Source of the DNA: Clostridium hydrogenum
GTDB lineage: Bacteria > Bacillota > Clostridia > Clostridiales > Clostridiaceae
DNA length: 64,000 nt
Assembly (NCBI RefSeq): GCF_021432385.1
Contig: NZ_JAEACT010000004.1
Location: 744,001 to 808,000, forward strand
Direction of reading: 5' to 3'
Made by a program: the position numbers and the translations under genes. The notes under the pieces are model-generated. The model worked only from the letters and a program-made list of their open reading frames with translations, searched no databases and was not told the origin of the DNA. How positions within the stretch are numbered: position 1 is the first letter of the stretch; each line of letters starts with the position of its first letter. Positions 43,070 to 51,834 of this stretch are shown in pieces.

Positions 43070-44692
43070 TTAACTTTCCAACTTGATATCAAAATCTACA
43101 ATATCATCAAAAGCATTGCTATGAGATACTAATATTATTATTTTGTTCTCCTTTTCTTTTTCCAGTATTGAATTTAATTGAATTGTGCTATCATAATCTA
43201 AAGCTGAATTTGCTTCATCTAAAATAATCACATCAGGGTTTTTTAATAAAGTTCTTATTATGCTTATTTTCTGTTTTTCACCACCAGAAATATTACAGCT
43301 TCCTTCTGATATATTAGTATTTAAACCATCTTTTAATTTAGAAACAAATTTGTCTAATTTAAGTTTCTTAACTGAACTTTCCAACACCTCTGAGTCATAA
43401 TTATTTAAATTATATGTAATATTATTTATGATACTGTCTTTCAATAAAGTTGGTTCTTGTTCAACAACTCCAATTAAATCCTCCCTAATTTTATACATAT
43501 TAAAATCCAATATATTTAACCCATTATATTTAACATTACCATTATAATCCCCGTTATATAAACCAGTTACAATATTAATTAAGGAGCTTTTTCCAGTGCC
43601 ATTTTCACCTGCTATTCTATAAATAAAGCCTTTTTTCAACTCATAATTTAAATTTGAAACTATATTTTTTCCATCTTGATATTTAAAGGATAAATTTTCA
43701 ATTAAAATACTTTCTATACTTGTTATAATTTTATCTCCATTTTTTTCACTTTCTAATTCTAATAATTCTTTTATTCTATTGTAAGATACCAAGGTATTTT
43801 GATAATTTTCTAGAAACGATAAACAATAATTTATTCCACCTATAATTGTATTAAAATATGTACCAATTACAGTAAACTGACCTATACTTAGTTCACCCTT
43901 TATTATTTGTTGTACTCCAAGTAACAATATTGCAACATTTGCCAACACTGTAATTAACGTTCCTGAATTATAAAACATATTATTTGCCTTTGTTAATTGT
44001 ACAACGTCATTAAATACTATACTAAACTTGCTTTTCAAGTTTTTATTAAGTATAGAATATAGTGAATTAAATTTAACAAATTTTATATTTTCCAGTTGAG
44101 AATTAATTTCTCCAAAATATAAGTTCTGTGATTCCTTATATTTATAATTTAATTTATATAATCTTTTTTTAAAGAAAAAATACAATGCTAAATATATTGG
44201 TACTAAAATTATTAATACTGATGCTATTTTTAAATTTATCCTTATCAATATAATTGAACTCATAATTAGTGATAAAACATTAATCGCTAAGTTTTTTATC
44301 TCATCTAGAACAAATTGTGCTACAGCTGTTGAATCTGTGTTTACTCTTTGGTTTAAATATGCTGCATTTTGATTGTAAAAAAAGAATATTGGCAGTTTCT
44401 TTATATGATCTAGTATATTGTAACTTATTTCAAAAGCTGTTTTTGATGATAGCTTAACGTATAAAACATTTAAAAAATATGTTAATACTATACTCAATCC
44501 ACTTAATATTGATATAATTAACAAAATGCTATATGGATTTAATTTTAAGTTCTTGCCTGTTAATACATCTATAAGAGAACCATTTAATAAAGGCAAATAC
44601 ATTGATATGCCCCACGATATTAAGGATACTGATAAATAAATAATCAATTTAGATTTATTTAAATATTTGCTTGAAAATTTTAATATATTCAT
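43070..44692 (-). CDS. ABC exporter (permease-ATPase) without leader peptidase domain
   Basis: The 540-residue half-transporter has six membrane helices (about 15-300) and an ATPase with Walker A GENGTGKSS (about 362-370), Q loop EQEPTLL, signature NISGGEKQKIS and Walker B VIILDEANSALD. Class II lantibiotic exporters (LanT) usually have an extra N-terminal C39 cysteine peptidase of about 150 residues; none is present here. It is the last gene of the leftward cluster and probably exports the peptide, with leader removal by another protease. Confidence 0.8.
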   Translation of the reverse strand: MNILKFSSKYLNKSKLIIYLSVSLISWGISMYLPLLNGSLIDVLTGKNLKLNPYSILLIISILSGLSIVLTYFLNVLYVKLSSKTAFEISYNILDHIKKLPIFFFYNQNAAYLNQRVNTDSTAVAQFVLDEIKNLAINVLSLIMSSIILIRINLKIASVLIILVPIYLALYFFFKKRLYKLNYKYKESQNLYFGEINSQLENIKFVKFNSLYSILNKNLKSKFSIVFNDVVQLTKANNMFYNSGTLITVLANVAILLLGVQQIIKGELSIGQFTVIGTYFNTIIGGINYCLSFLENYQNTLVSYNRIKELLELESEKNGDKIITSIESILIENLSFKYQDGKNIVSNLNYELKKGFIYRIAGENGTGKSSLINIVTGLYNGDYNGNVKYNGLNILDFNMYKIREDLIGVVEQEPTLLKDSIINNITYNLNNYDSEVLESSVKKLKLDKFVSKLKDGLNTNISEGSCNISGGEKQKISIIRTLLKNPDVIILDEANSALDYDSTIQLNSILEKEKENKIIILVSHSNAFDDIVDFDIKLES

Positions 44693-44703
44693 CGAAAATT
44701 CTC

Positions 44704-46272
44704 CTATTTCATATTAGTAATTATCTTTTTAAAACTATACATAGAATAAATAACAGCTATAAAAATTTCAAAACCTACAATTGAATATTCTGAGAACTGA
44801 TGAAACAACCTACTAGCAACTATAATATATATACCAGGTAAGATCGTAAGTATAAAATATGGCTTTAGAATTTTTAGATAATGTTCATTTTGAAATAAAT
44901 CTTTAATATCAACCCATTTTAATTCTATATTATCCATATCAATTTCAATTTGAATTATTGATATGGATATAATATAGATAACTATAAGGATTTCAAGTAA
45001 AATAAATTCACCCAAATTAGATGCGATTAACGCCATTAGCACATTTATATTTATAAAAGTAAAAATATTAGTTAAATTACCAATACATAACTTAGATAAT
45101 AAAACTTTTTTACCATCTAACGGGAATACTTTGAATTGATTTAAAGCCCTTCCTTCCCTTGAAAACGATGTTATAAATGTACAATTGATAACTTCAAAGC
45201 TTAAGAACCATAAAATCACTAAGAAACTTTTTATATCCGCGAATATACTTCCAATATTAATAACTTGTTTTCTAAATAATATTAGTACAATTACAGCAAT
45301 TGTTGAACAAATAGCATTCAATGTAATACAATTAACACGAAGTACTGGCACTCTCATTATTAATTTTGCATCCCTTATAATATTTGAAACAATAGGATTT
45401 CTTAATTTAAAATCATACTGTTCTAGCTGTAATTCTATTCTTTTAGAATGCTTTGACCTAAATATTCCGTTTTTCATAATTGTTAAATATACATTTCCGC
45501 CAATAAAGTAAAATCCAAGGCAGCTAAATATGACTATAAATAATACAATCATAAACTTCACCAAAATTTCTTTGCTTTGATTTGCACTAAAAAAAACGTT
45601 AAATAGCAAACTACTAACTTTAATATGATTGCTTAAAGCAGGATTTAAAATCATATACGTTAACATTATTACTGCTAAATCAATTATAATTAACCACTTA
45701 TTACTTTTATCCTTGCTTTTTGATTTTTTAATTACAGCTATAATCCAAAATATTGTTAATGATATTAATACAATGTATGTAACAGGAACAGCAGCTATAA
45801 TAATTTCATATATGGTTACATGTAAATAATACATAATACTTGCATGTGTTAATATTCCATAACTAAATAATAATATCAGTACACATATTGAAATTAATAC
45901 ACTAGAAAAATAGCAAAGAATAGCCTTTGATAATAATAAATTGCCCGATTTAATGGGGTATACCATCATTTCCTTCCAATCACTAGCTAAATAAAATTTA
46001 TTCATTATTTGTGTAAATATTAAAAGAGTAGTTATTATTAGTTGTATATTTAAAATTGAATTAAAAATTAATATTTCATTATTAATTGCATGTAGCATAT
46101 TAAATATTTTCACTAGTGAAACTTCCGTAGATGCAATAAAAAGAATAAACAGAAGTGCCATATTTAGTATTCTCTTTTTTCGCTTCTCTTCACCTAAAAT
46201 TATATTACGTCCACTTATTAAATTATTTTTTATTAGAGAAACTAATTCTCTTGGGGTTGCTAGTCTTTTCAT
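44704..46272 (-). CDS. ABC-2 type permease, multi-pass
   Basis: The 522-residue protein has about twelve membrane helices and a basic N-terminus, similar in layout to large ABC-2 permeases that pair with a separate ATPase. The start is the ATG at 46272 after GAAGGTGTTTGAAG, about 50 bp inside the ATPase gene, so the two are translationally coupled. A role in immunity or export in the lanthipeptide cluster is inferred from position. Confidence 0.7.
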   Translation of the reverse strand: MKRLATPRELVSLIKNNLISGRNIILGEEKRKKRILNMALLFILFIASTEVSLVKIFNMLHAINNEILIFNSILNIQLIITTLLIFTQIMNKFYLASDWKEMMVYPIKSGNLLLSKAILCYFSSVLISICVLILLFSYGILTHASIMYYLHVTIYEIIIAAVPVTYIVLISLTIFWIIAVIKKSKSKDKSNKWLIIIDLAVIMLTYMILNPALSNHIKVSSLLFNVFFSANQSKEILVKFMIVLFIVIFSCLGFYFIGGNVYLTIMKNGIFRSKHSKRIELQLEQYDFKLRNPIVSNIIRDAKLIMRVPVLRVNCITLNAICSTIAVIVLILFRKQVINIGSIFADIKSFLVILWFLSFEVINCTFITSFSREGRALNQFKVFPLDGKKVLLSKLCIGNLTNIFTFININVLMALIASNLGEFILLEILIVIYIISISIIQIEIDMDNIELKWVDIKDLFQNEHYLKILKPYFILTILPGIYIIVASRLFHQFSEYSIVGFEIFIAVIYSMYSFKKIITNMK

Positions 46273-46987
46273 CTTCAAACACCTTCATATAAATTTCTTC
46301 CAAAGTACATGCATTATTATATTTTTCCTTTAATTCTTTTAAGTCTCCAAAATATAGAGTTTTACCTTTTTTAATTAAAATAACTTCATGACAAAGATTT
46401 TCAACAATCTCCAAAATATGGGAAGACAAAAGTATTATATTACCCTTACTTGCATATTCCTTCATGAACATTTTTAATTCATATGAAATTTTAGGATCTA
46501 AGCCAGTAAAAGGTTCATCTAAAATCCAAACCTTAGGGCTGTGAATTAAGGAAGCTATTATCATTATTTTTTGTTTCATTCCTTTTGAAAACTTGTCCAT
46601 TCTAGTGTTTAAATCATTTTGTATATCAAATCGTTCACTTAAACTTAGTATTTGTTTTCGCCTTTCAGCTTCAGGTACTTTGTACATATCTGCTACAAAA
46701 TTTAAATATTCTATTGCTTTTAAACTTAATAATTGGTTTTCATCATCTGATACATATCCAATTTGCTTTTTTATTTCAATTGGTTTATCCTTTATAGAAT
46801 CACCATTTATAATAATATTTCCCTCGGACATATCTAGAATACCAATCATCATGCTTATTGTTGTGGTTTTTCCTGCACCATTTGGTCCTATTAAACCTAC
46901 AATACTGCCATCCTTAATCTTAATATTAAGATTATCCACTGCAGTAAAATCCTTGTATTTTTTTGTTACATTTTCTATAGAAATCAT
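46223..46987 (-). CDS. ABC transporter ATP-binding protein
   Basis: The 254-residue ATPase has Walker A GPNGAGKTT (about 36-44), the drug-export type signature KFSKGMKQKI, Walker B VWILDEPFTGLDP and switch His in LLSSHIL. It matches LanF/YtrB-like subunits. It overlaps the permease start and follows the flavoprotein gene by 32 bp. Confidence 0.85.
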   Translation of the reverse strand: MISIENVTKKYKDFTAVDNLNIKIKDGSIVGLIGPNGAGKTTTISMMIGILDMSEGNIIINGDSIKDKPIEIKKQIGYVSDDENQLLSLKAIEYLNFVADMYKVPEAERRKQILSLSERFDIQNDLNTRMDKFSKGMKQKIMIIASLIHSPKVWILDEPFTGLDPKISYELKMFMKEYASKGNIILLSSHILEIVENLCHEVILIKKGKTLYFGDLKELKEKYNNACTLEEIYMKVFEDEKTSNPKRISFSNKK

Positions 46988-47019
46988 ATGCTTTCAATCA
47001 ACCTTCCATTTAATTTAGT

Positions 47020-47736
47020 TTATTTTGCTTTGAGCAAATATTCTTGGTAACTTTGACAATCCTTTAATCCTTTATCTTTCCAGTATAAATATTCTGAATG
47101 ATCCTTATCATATAACAATATTCCTTTTTTTAAAGTTTGAAATAGCCTTTCCTGAGATTTTGTTGAAATCCAAACAAAATTATTTAATTCACTAGCTATT
47201 ACATTGACGTAATTTAAAACCTCCTCTTCCATAAATTCATCATCCTCAAGTAAATTAGGAGCTCCAATTGTAACTTCTATATCCAATACATTTGAAGTTC
47301 CCATAGATGTTAACATTTCTTTTAAATAATTATTTACATATATATTACCATTAGATGCCGAAGTTGTAATTGTAATAGACTTTTTATTAGCTAATTTAAA
47401 AATATGTAGCCAATAAGAAATTCTATCAATAAAAATTTTCATATCTCCACTTACGTTGTGAGCATAAACTGGACTTCCTAAAATAATTAAATCCGCTTCT
47501 ATCATTTTTTTCTTAATTATAGACATATCATCTTTTGTATCTTGGACACAATATCCTTTAGAAAAACAATTGTTGCATCCAAGACATGATTTAATTTTAT
47601 ATTTATCTGGAGTCATTATTTCATATTGTATATCCTTATCTTTATCTACTAACTTATCTAGTACTAATTTAGTAAATTTATATGTATCAGAGTTTTCTCC
47701 TTTTCTGCTCCCTATAACTGCTAATATTTTTTTCAT
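47020..47736 (-). CDS. Iron-sulfur flavoprotein-type NADPH-dependent FMN reductase
   Basis: The 238-residue flavodoxin-fold protein has the FMN phosphate loop IGSRKGENSDT (about 8-18), the compact cysteine motif CLGCNNCFSKGYC (about 54-66; Cx2Cx2Cx5C), and GSPVYAHNVSGDMK. Such proteins bind FMN and often a 4Fe-4S cluster and transfer electrons. In this cluster, with a Cys-free precursor and a LanM, it is a candidate dehydroamino-acid reductase that would yield D-Ala or D-Abu. Known LanJ enzymes include a flavin-dependent class, but whether this fold is the same was not verified. Confidence 0.75.
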   Translation of the reverse strand: MKKILAVIGSRKGENSDTYKFTKLVLDKLVDKDKDIQYEIMTPDKYKIKSCLGCNNCFSKGYCVQDTKDDMSIIKKKMIEADLIILGSPVYAHNVSGDMKIFIDRISYWLHIFKLANKKSITITTSASNGNIYVNNYLKEMLTSMGTSNVLDIEVTIGAPNLLEDDEFMEEEVLNYVNVIASELNNFVWISTKSQERLFQTLKKGILLYDKDHSEYLYWKDKGLKDCQSYQEYLLKAK

Positions 47737-47783
47737 ATTTATACCTCCTGCTGCTTACTATTCTTAATTATATAGAAAATTAA

Positions 47784-50744
47784 CTAAGCCAAATTTAATA
47801 TGCTTGGTACTTTATTGTTTTGATATCTTAATATTTCATAACCAATTCCACATATTCCATTTTCAATCGATAAATTTTTAAAATAATTCATTTCATCAAT
47901 TGGATAATTGTTAGTTACAGTATAATACTCAACTAGTTTTTTTATTTTTTCATCTAAGGAACTTTTTATTTCCTTATCTGCACCTTTAATATAACAATTT
48001 ATTAAAATATCTATCATATAAATAATATTTTCATCAATTTCTTTTTCATTTACTATCTTTAATACACTTTGCTTCAATTTATCATAATCTATATAATTGT
48101 TATTTATATTTAAATTCAAATTTCTTATGATATTTCTATATTCTTTATCATTATACTTTTCTAATGATTCTAAGTTGTACACTTCTTCAAAATATTTACT
48201 ATTAAGTTTATTTATATAATCTAAATCAAAACTAAATTGTTTATTAGGATATATATCTTTTATTAAAGCAGTACATTCTAATAAATCAACTATGCTTATA
48301 TCATTGTTGTATTTTAAATTAGTTAATCCTTCTTTTAATAACTGAGTTTCTAAATTATCTTTTAGTTTAGATACAATTTTTTTTAATTCATAAGATTTAT
48401 TGATTTTATACAGTTTTCCAATAACTTTAATAGCTTTAATTGTGTCTGAAAAACCTAATTTATTATCAACTGATTTCCCATTAAAAATTTTTACAATATT
48501 TGCTTTTAATTTCAAAACATCCTTACTGTAATTATTATCAAATGCAAAATCTATAATATATAACATATCCAATAAATCTTGCAATTTATTATTAACCAAT
48601 GCTAATCCTAAAATTTTCTCATTAGAAAATACATTTCTTATTTTTTCAAGATTATCATTTGAATTATTATTCATATATAAATAGTAATATATTCCCAGTA
48701 ATCCTTTTTTGTATCCAAGGTCTAATTTTACTTGACCATCTATTAAATTTTCCAATATACATTCATTTCTATATTTTATGGAAAACTCCTCTATTATCCC
48801 GTTTATATCCTTTAAGATAATACCTAAATCCATATAATCATCCTGCTTTAATAATGTCTTATTAAATTTATATAGATTATTTTTCATTCTTAATTTCCTA
48901 TTTATAACATTTTCACTATTACTAAGTGATATATTAAGATAATCTAATTGCTTTTTCAATTCATTTTTATCAAAATTACTAACTTTTTCATTGACAAGAT
49001 CAAAAGCTGGTTTATTAAAATAATTTTTTATTATTCTTTCTTTTGAATCTATTAAATCTTTGCTCGTAGTAGTTGCTCTAAATAAAGGTATATCATCATC
49101 TAATAAATCTTCTATTTCAGATGTTACAACTCTTTTATCATTTAAGTTATATTCCCACATAGAATAGAGCATTTTTTCCAATCCTGCCATTTTCATTGTA
49201 TACTTGGGATGACTAGCATATTCTAACACTCTAGCATAATCATTAGTGTTTCGAATAAGTTGCCTTACTTGCATATTTTTGAATACATTTAATTCATTTA
49301 AAAATTCAAATTTATTATTTATAATAAACTTACTTATACTTATAAATCCTTCTTCTATATAATTTTTATAATTTTCGTATCCTAGCTCCCTTCCTTGTAG
49401 TACAGGTACATTATTTTCTGTTTCGATTTCATAATCAATATACTCAAATTTAGGATTGTCCATATCCCCCACTAAGCTTAAAACTTTATATGGTAGCTTT
49501 TGTTTTTTATAAGATAATGCACTTATGTCAACACCATTACCATTTTTATCGGCAAGACCTTTATTGGACGGCAAAAAGCATGTATTATCAACAGAGCCTT
49601 GAATTTTCATTATATTATAGTGATCAAATATATCTTCTTTATCTAAAGGTATCGGTTGTGTTAAAATAGTTTCTAAATCAATTAGATAGGGGAATTCCCC
49701 ACAGGCTATAACATTTTCATGGTGAAAATCATTACCATTAAGTATATATGTTATTCCTAATAATTGACCTACTCGTTTGTAATATCTCTTAACTTCCTCT
49801 TCATTTTCACAAGTCTTTGCTTCAATATATTCTTCTATGGTATATTCTTCATTGTAGTAATTCTTTGGAATCGGAACTTTTTCCCAATCACTTTTTTTAT
49901 TTATCCATGCAATAATTTCATAAAAACCTTTAGCCATAGTAAGTTTTTTGGGTTTGTACACCAATCTAGTTTTATTATCAAATTCGTATTGAATTACAAA
50001 TTTCCCCTTTTCATGTGTGTCTCCTAAATTTCCTTTTATATCAGTTATTGTATTTCCTATTTTCCTATCAATGGCTACTTCTATGCTTTTGAAATCCCTA
50101 TCTATTTGATAAAAAGAGTTTAAATATGTTTTTAATAAATATGTTACTTTTACAACTAAACGTTTTGCTATTACTGGATATTTTTCAAAGAATTTTTGCA
50201 AATCTTCTACATTTTTGAAATTATTTACATTATAGCTTTTAAAACTTTTTTCTTCTTGATTATAATATTCATAAACTATAGTTTTACTAGCAATATTAAA
50301 TAGGTTTGTTCCTATGTTATTTAAAATTATACTAACTATGTCTTGAGAAATTTTTATATTATTGTATTTACAAATCTGCTGTTCTATTTGAATTTTAGAC
50401 CAATAAATCATACTATTTAAAAAATACATTATAGATTCTTCATTATAAAAATCAAAACTTTTACTTCCAGAATATTGTTGAATTATTTCCTTATATATTT
50501 TATACCATTCAGCAGGACTTATTTCTTTATTATCTAGATTTTCTCTACCTATTATGGTAGCAAACTGTTGCAAAGTAATATTTTCTATATCTAATTTTTT
50601 TATTAAATTATCATAAGTTAATAGATTATCATTTTTAATCCAATCATCTATTATATTGCTTACATTTTTTTCCTCGACCCAATTTCCTTTATAAATATCA
50701 ATTTTCTCTTCATCTGTTAAAGTCATAGCTAAATTTAATTCCAT
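47784..50744 (-). CDS. lanM: Type II lanthipeptide synthetase LanM with degenerate cyclase half
   Basis: The 986-residue protein has the LanM dehydratase half (DUF4135, about 80-610) with the CylM-type catalytic set: D242-T-H244 in GDTHEKGK, K264 in LVYKPKK, D339 and N344 in GNDFHHENV and D356 in LIDLETI, plus IRNTNDYARVL. It should phosphorylate and eliminate Ser/Thr. The C-terminal half starts like LanC (DLGYKKGLLGIYYYLY) and ends IENGICGIGYEILR, but the WCxG and CHG motifs that bind zinc are absent. The start at 50744 follows GGAAGGAGA; the ATG at 50759 is upstream of that site. Confidence 0.85.
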   Translation of the reverse strand: MELNLAMTLTDEEKIDIYKGNWVEEKNVSNIIDDWIKNDNLLTYDNLIKKLDIENITLQQFATIIGRENLDNKEISPAEWYKIYKEIIQQYSGSKSFDFYNEESIMYFLNSMIYWSKIQIEQQICKYNNIKISQDIVSIILNNIGTNLFNIASKTIVYEYYNQEEKSFKSYNVNNFKNVEDLQKFFEKYPVIAKRLVVKVTYLLKTYLNSFYQIDRDFKSIEVAIDRKIGNTITDIKGNLGDTHEKGKFVIQYEFDNKTRLVYKPKKLTMAKGFYEIIAWINKKSDWEKVPIPKNYYNEEYTIEEYIEAKTCENEEEVKRYYKRVGQLLGITYILNGNDFHHENVIACGEFPYLIDLETILTQPIPLDKEDIFDHYNIMKIQGSVDNTCFLPSNKGLADKNGNGVDISALSYKKQKLPYKVLSLVGDMDNPKFEYIDYEIETENNVPVLQGRELGYENYKNYIEEGFISISKFIINNKFEFLNELNVFKNMQVRQLIRNTNDYARVLEYASHPKYTMKMAGLEKMLYSMWEYNLNDKRVVTSEIEDLLDDDIPLFRATTTSKDLIDSKERIIKNYFNKPAFDLVNEKVSNFDKNELKKQLDYLNISLSNSENVINRKLRMKNNLYKFNKTLLKQDDYMDLGIILKDINGIIEEFSIKYRNECILENLIDGQVKLDLGYKKGLLGIYYYLYMNNNSNDNLEKIRNVFSNEKILGLALVNNKLQDLLDMLYIIDFAFDNNYSKDVLKLKANIVKIFNGKSVDNKLGFSDTIKAIKVIGKLYKINKSYELKKIVSKLKDNLETQLLKEGLTNLKYNNDISIVDLLECTALIKDIYPNKQFSFDLDYINKLNSKYFEEVYNLESLEKYNDKEYRNIIRNLNLNINNNYIDYDKLKQSVLKIVNEKEIDENIIYMIDILINCYIKGADKEIKSSLDEKIKKLVEYYTVTNNYPIDEMNYFKNLSIENGICGIGYEILRYQNNKVPSILNLA

Positions 50745-50769
50745 TTTTTCTCCTTCCATATTTATATTT

Positions 50770-50803
50770 AAAAACCACCTATAAATAATTATAGGTGATT
50801 TTT
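50770..50803 (-). terminator. Attenuator-type terminator between precursor and lanM
   Basis: Leftwards AATCACCTATAA and TTATAGGTGGTTTTT form a hairpin with a T tail. Such partial terminators between lanA and lanM let the small precursor be made in excess over its enzyme. Confidence 0.7.
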
Positions 50804-50902
50804 AATATAAATAATTAATACTATATTTAATTACTTTTGTATTATTAATGAAATATAAATTTAATAAATTAACACAAAAACATATTAAATTTAATTTTGT
50901 TA

Positions 50903-51076
50903 TTATTTTCTTTTACTATGAGTAAGAATAGTTATTGTTGAAAATACTGGTGAATATGCAATTGTTAAAGAAACACTTATAAGAGGAGTAGAATCTGGAC
51001 TTACAGTTCCTTTAGTCTTTGCACCCACTTCTTCATAAGTTGGTCCTACCATTTTTAATGCCTTTTCATTTAACAT
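50903..51076 (-). CDS. lanA: Putative lanthipeptide-type precursor peptide lacking cysteine
   Basis: This 57-residue peptide starts at an ATG at 51076 behind AAAGGAGG. A short leader (MLNEKALKMVGPTYEEVGA, 19 residues) ends in Gly-Ala, a double-glycine-type site. The 38-residue core begins KTKGTVSPDSTPLISVSL, has 14 Ser/Thr and no Cys, and ends basic (HSKRK). By eye the core recalls cytolysin/carnolysin large subunits (a VxxxTTP start and an FTGVTVxxS-like end) with the cysteines lost. It is directly upstream of lanM in the same direction. The gene is too short for routine calling. Confidence 0.75.
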   Translation of the reverse strand: MLNEKALKMVGPTYEEVGAKTKGTVSPDSTPLISVSLTIAYSPVFSTITILTHSKRK

Positions 51077-51244
51077 AATAATTTCCTCCTTTATTTATTT
51101 TTTTAATTTTATTAATTCTAGAATTTTTAAACTATATAGTTTATATATTATCCTTAAAATGAATTTAAGGTAATAATCCTATGAAAATAGCAATCTTTTG
51201 CTATCATGGATAAACTCAAATATTTACTTAACTTAATAACTACA

Positions 51245-51273
51245 ATTATATATTGCGACAATATTTGTTGTAA
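51245..51273 (-). promoter_or_regulatory. Candidate promoter of the lanthipeptide-type operon with an overlapping dyad
   Basis: Leftwards TTACAA (51273-51268) and TATAAT (51250-51245) are 17 bp apart. The palindrome ATATTGCGACAATAT (51250-51264) occupies the spacer, a position suited to a repressor or activator. The leader to the precursor is about 160 bases with two small hairpins. Confidence 0.55.
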
Positions 51274-51448
51274 GTAAATAGATATCGGCTAAAACATTCA
51301 AAAGCATACATAAAACGTAACAAAACAATTTTACAGTATATGCATAATTTTTACAACTTAAAATATATATTTGATGCAAATTATTCCATATTATTACAAT
51401 ATAAATATTGTATAAAATATGTGCATAAAAAATATTTTATAGAAACAA
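51274..51448. other. Intergenic region upstream of the precursor operon
   Basis: About 175 bp with no credible gene. TTTT blocks recur every 9-12 bases just upstream of the -35 box (51280-51315), which could be a phased LytTR binding region; the match to a known consensus is weak. Confidence 0.3.
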
Positions 51449-51488
51449 AAAAAGCAATAGGAAACAAACCAAGCTCCTATTGCTTTTT
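51449..51488 (-). terminator. Terminator of the lar-spo0E transcript
   Basis: AAAAAGCAATAGGA and TCCTATTGCTTTTT pair perfectly over 14 bp. Leftwards a T run follows. It lies on the far side of repeat A5 from the Spo0E-like gene. Confidence 0.8.
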
Positions 51489-51537
51489 AATGCTAATATT
51501 CTATATTATGTTTTACTTATCAACTTAACTTTTTAAT

Positions 51538-51638
51538 ATATAGTGAAACTAGCTCGGCTACAAACTATATATGCAACATAATGCCCAGAAGACGGCATTT
51601 TCGTACAGATCAATTTCAAGTTTCACTATGGTTTATCT
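51538..51638. repeat. Family A palindromic element, copy A5
   Basis: The ends TATAGTGAAACT and AGTTTCACTATGG are inverted, with the inner hairpin AATGCC/GGCATT around CAGAAGAC. The right end encodes the last residues and stop of the Spo0E-like gene. Confidence 0.8.
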
Positions 51639-51768
51639 TTATGTATTTTATAATTTCTAAATCCATTTTCTTACTTAGCTCTATGACTGCATTACTTAAT
51701 AAGCTGTTATGTTCTAGCATTTCATATAACTTACTCCTCAGTTCCTCCAAATTATTATCCTTTTCCAT
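51616..51768 (-). CDS. Spo0E-like aspartyl-phosphate phosphatase
   Basis: This small protein of 50 residues starts at an ATG at 51768 behind AGGAG. Its sequence LRSKLYEMLEHNSLLSNAV followed by IELSKKMDLEIIKY fits the Spo0E family, whose SxxLD-like motif appears as SKKMD. Such phosphatases dephosphorylate Spo0A or related regulators and delay sporulation. It lies downstream of larB. The C-terminus INHSET comes from repeat A5. Confidence 0.75.
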   Translation of the reverse strand: MEKDNNLEELRSKLYEMLEHNSLLSNAVIELSKKMDLEIIKYIKINHSET

Positions 51769-51801
51769 AGCTTATTCTCCTAAATATAATTTATGGATAT
51801 A

Positions 51802-51829
51802 CAACTTGGAATTTGCAATTTCCAAGTTG
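51802..51829 (-). other. Hairpin between larB and the Spo0E-like gene
   Basis: CAACTTGGAA and TTCCAAGTTG form 10-bp arms just past the larB stop. There is no T run, so it may be a processing or attenuation structure rather than a full terminator. Confidence 0.5.
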
Positions 51830-51834
51830 TCTGT

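Noticed and set aside
51130..51210. A 17-codon leftward frame with one Cys between the promoter and the precursor, considered as a second lanthipeptide precursor
   Set aside because: No ribosome site, no leader or core pattern, and it spans two leader hairpins.
51340..51528. A 62-codon rightward frame upstream of the precursor operon
   Set aside because: AT-rich, no ribosome site, and it runs through a strong terminator hairpin.
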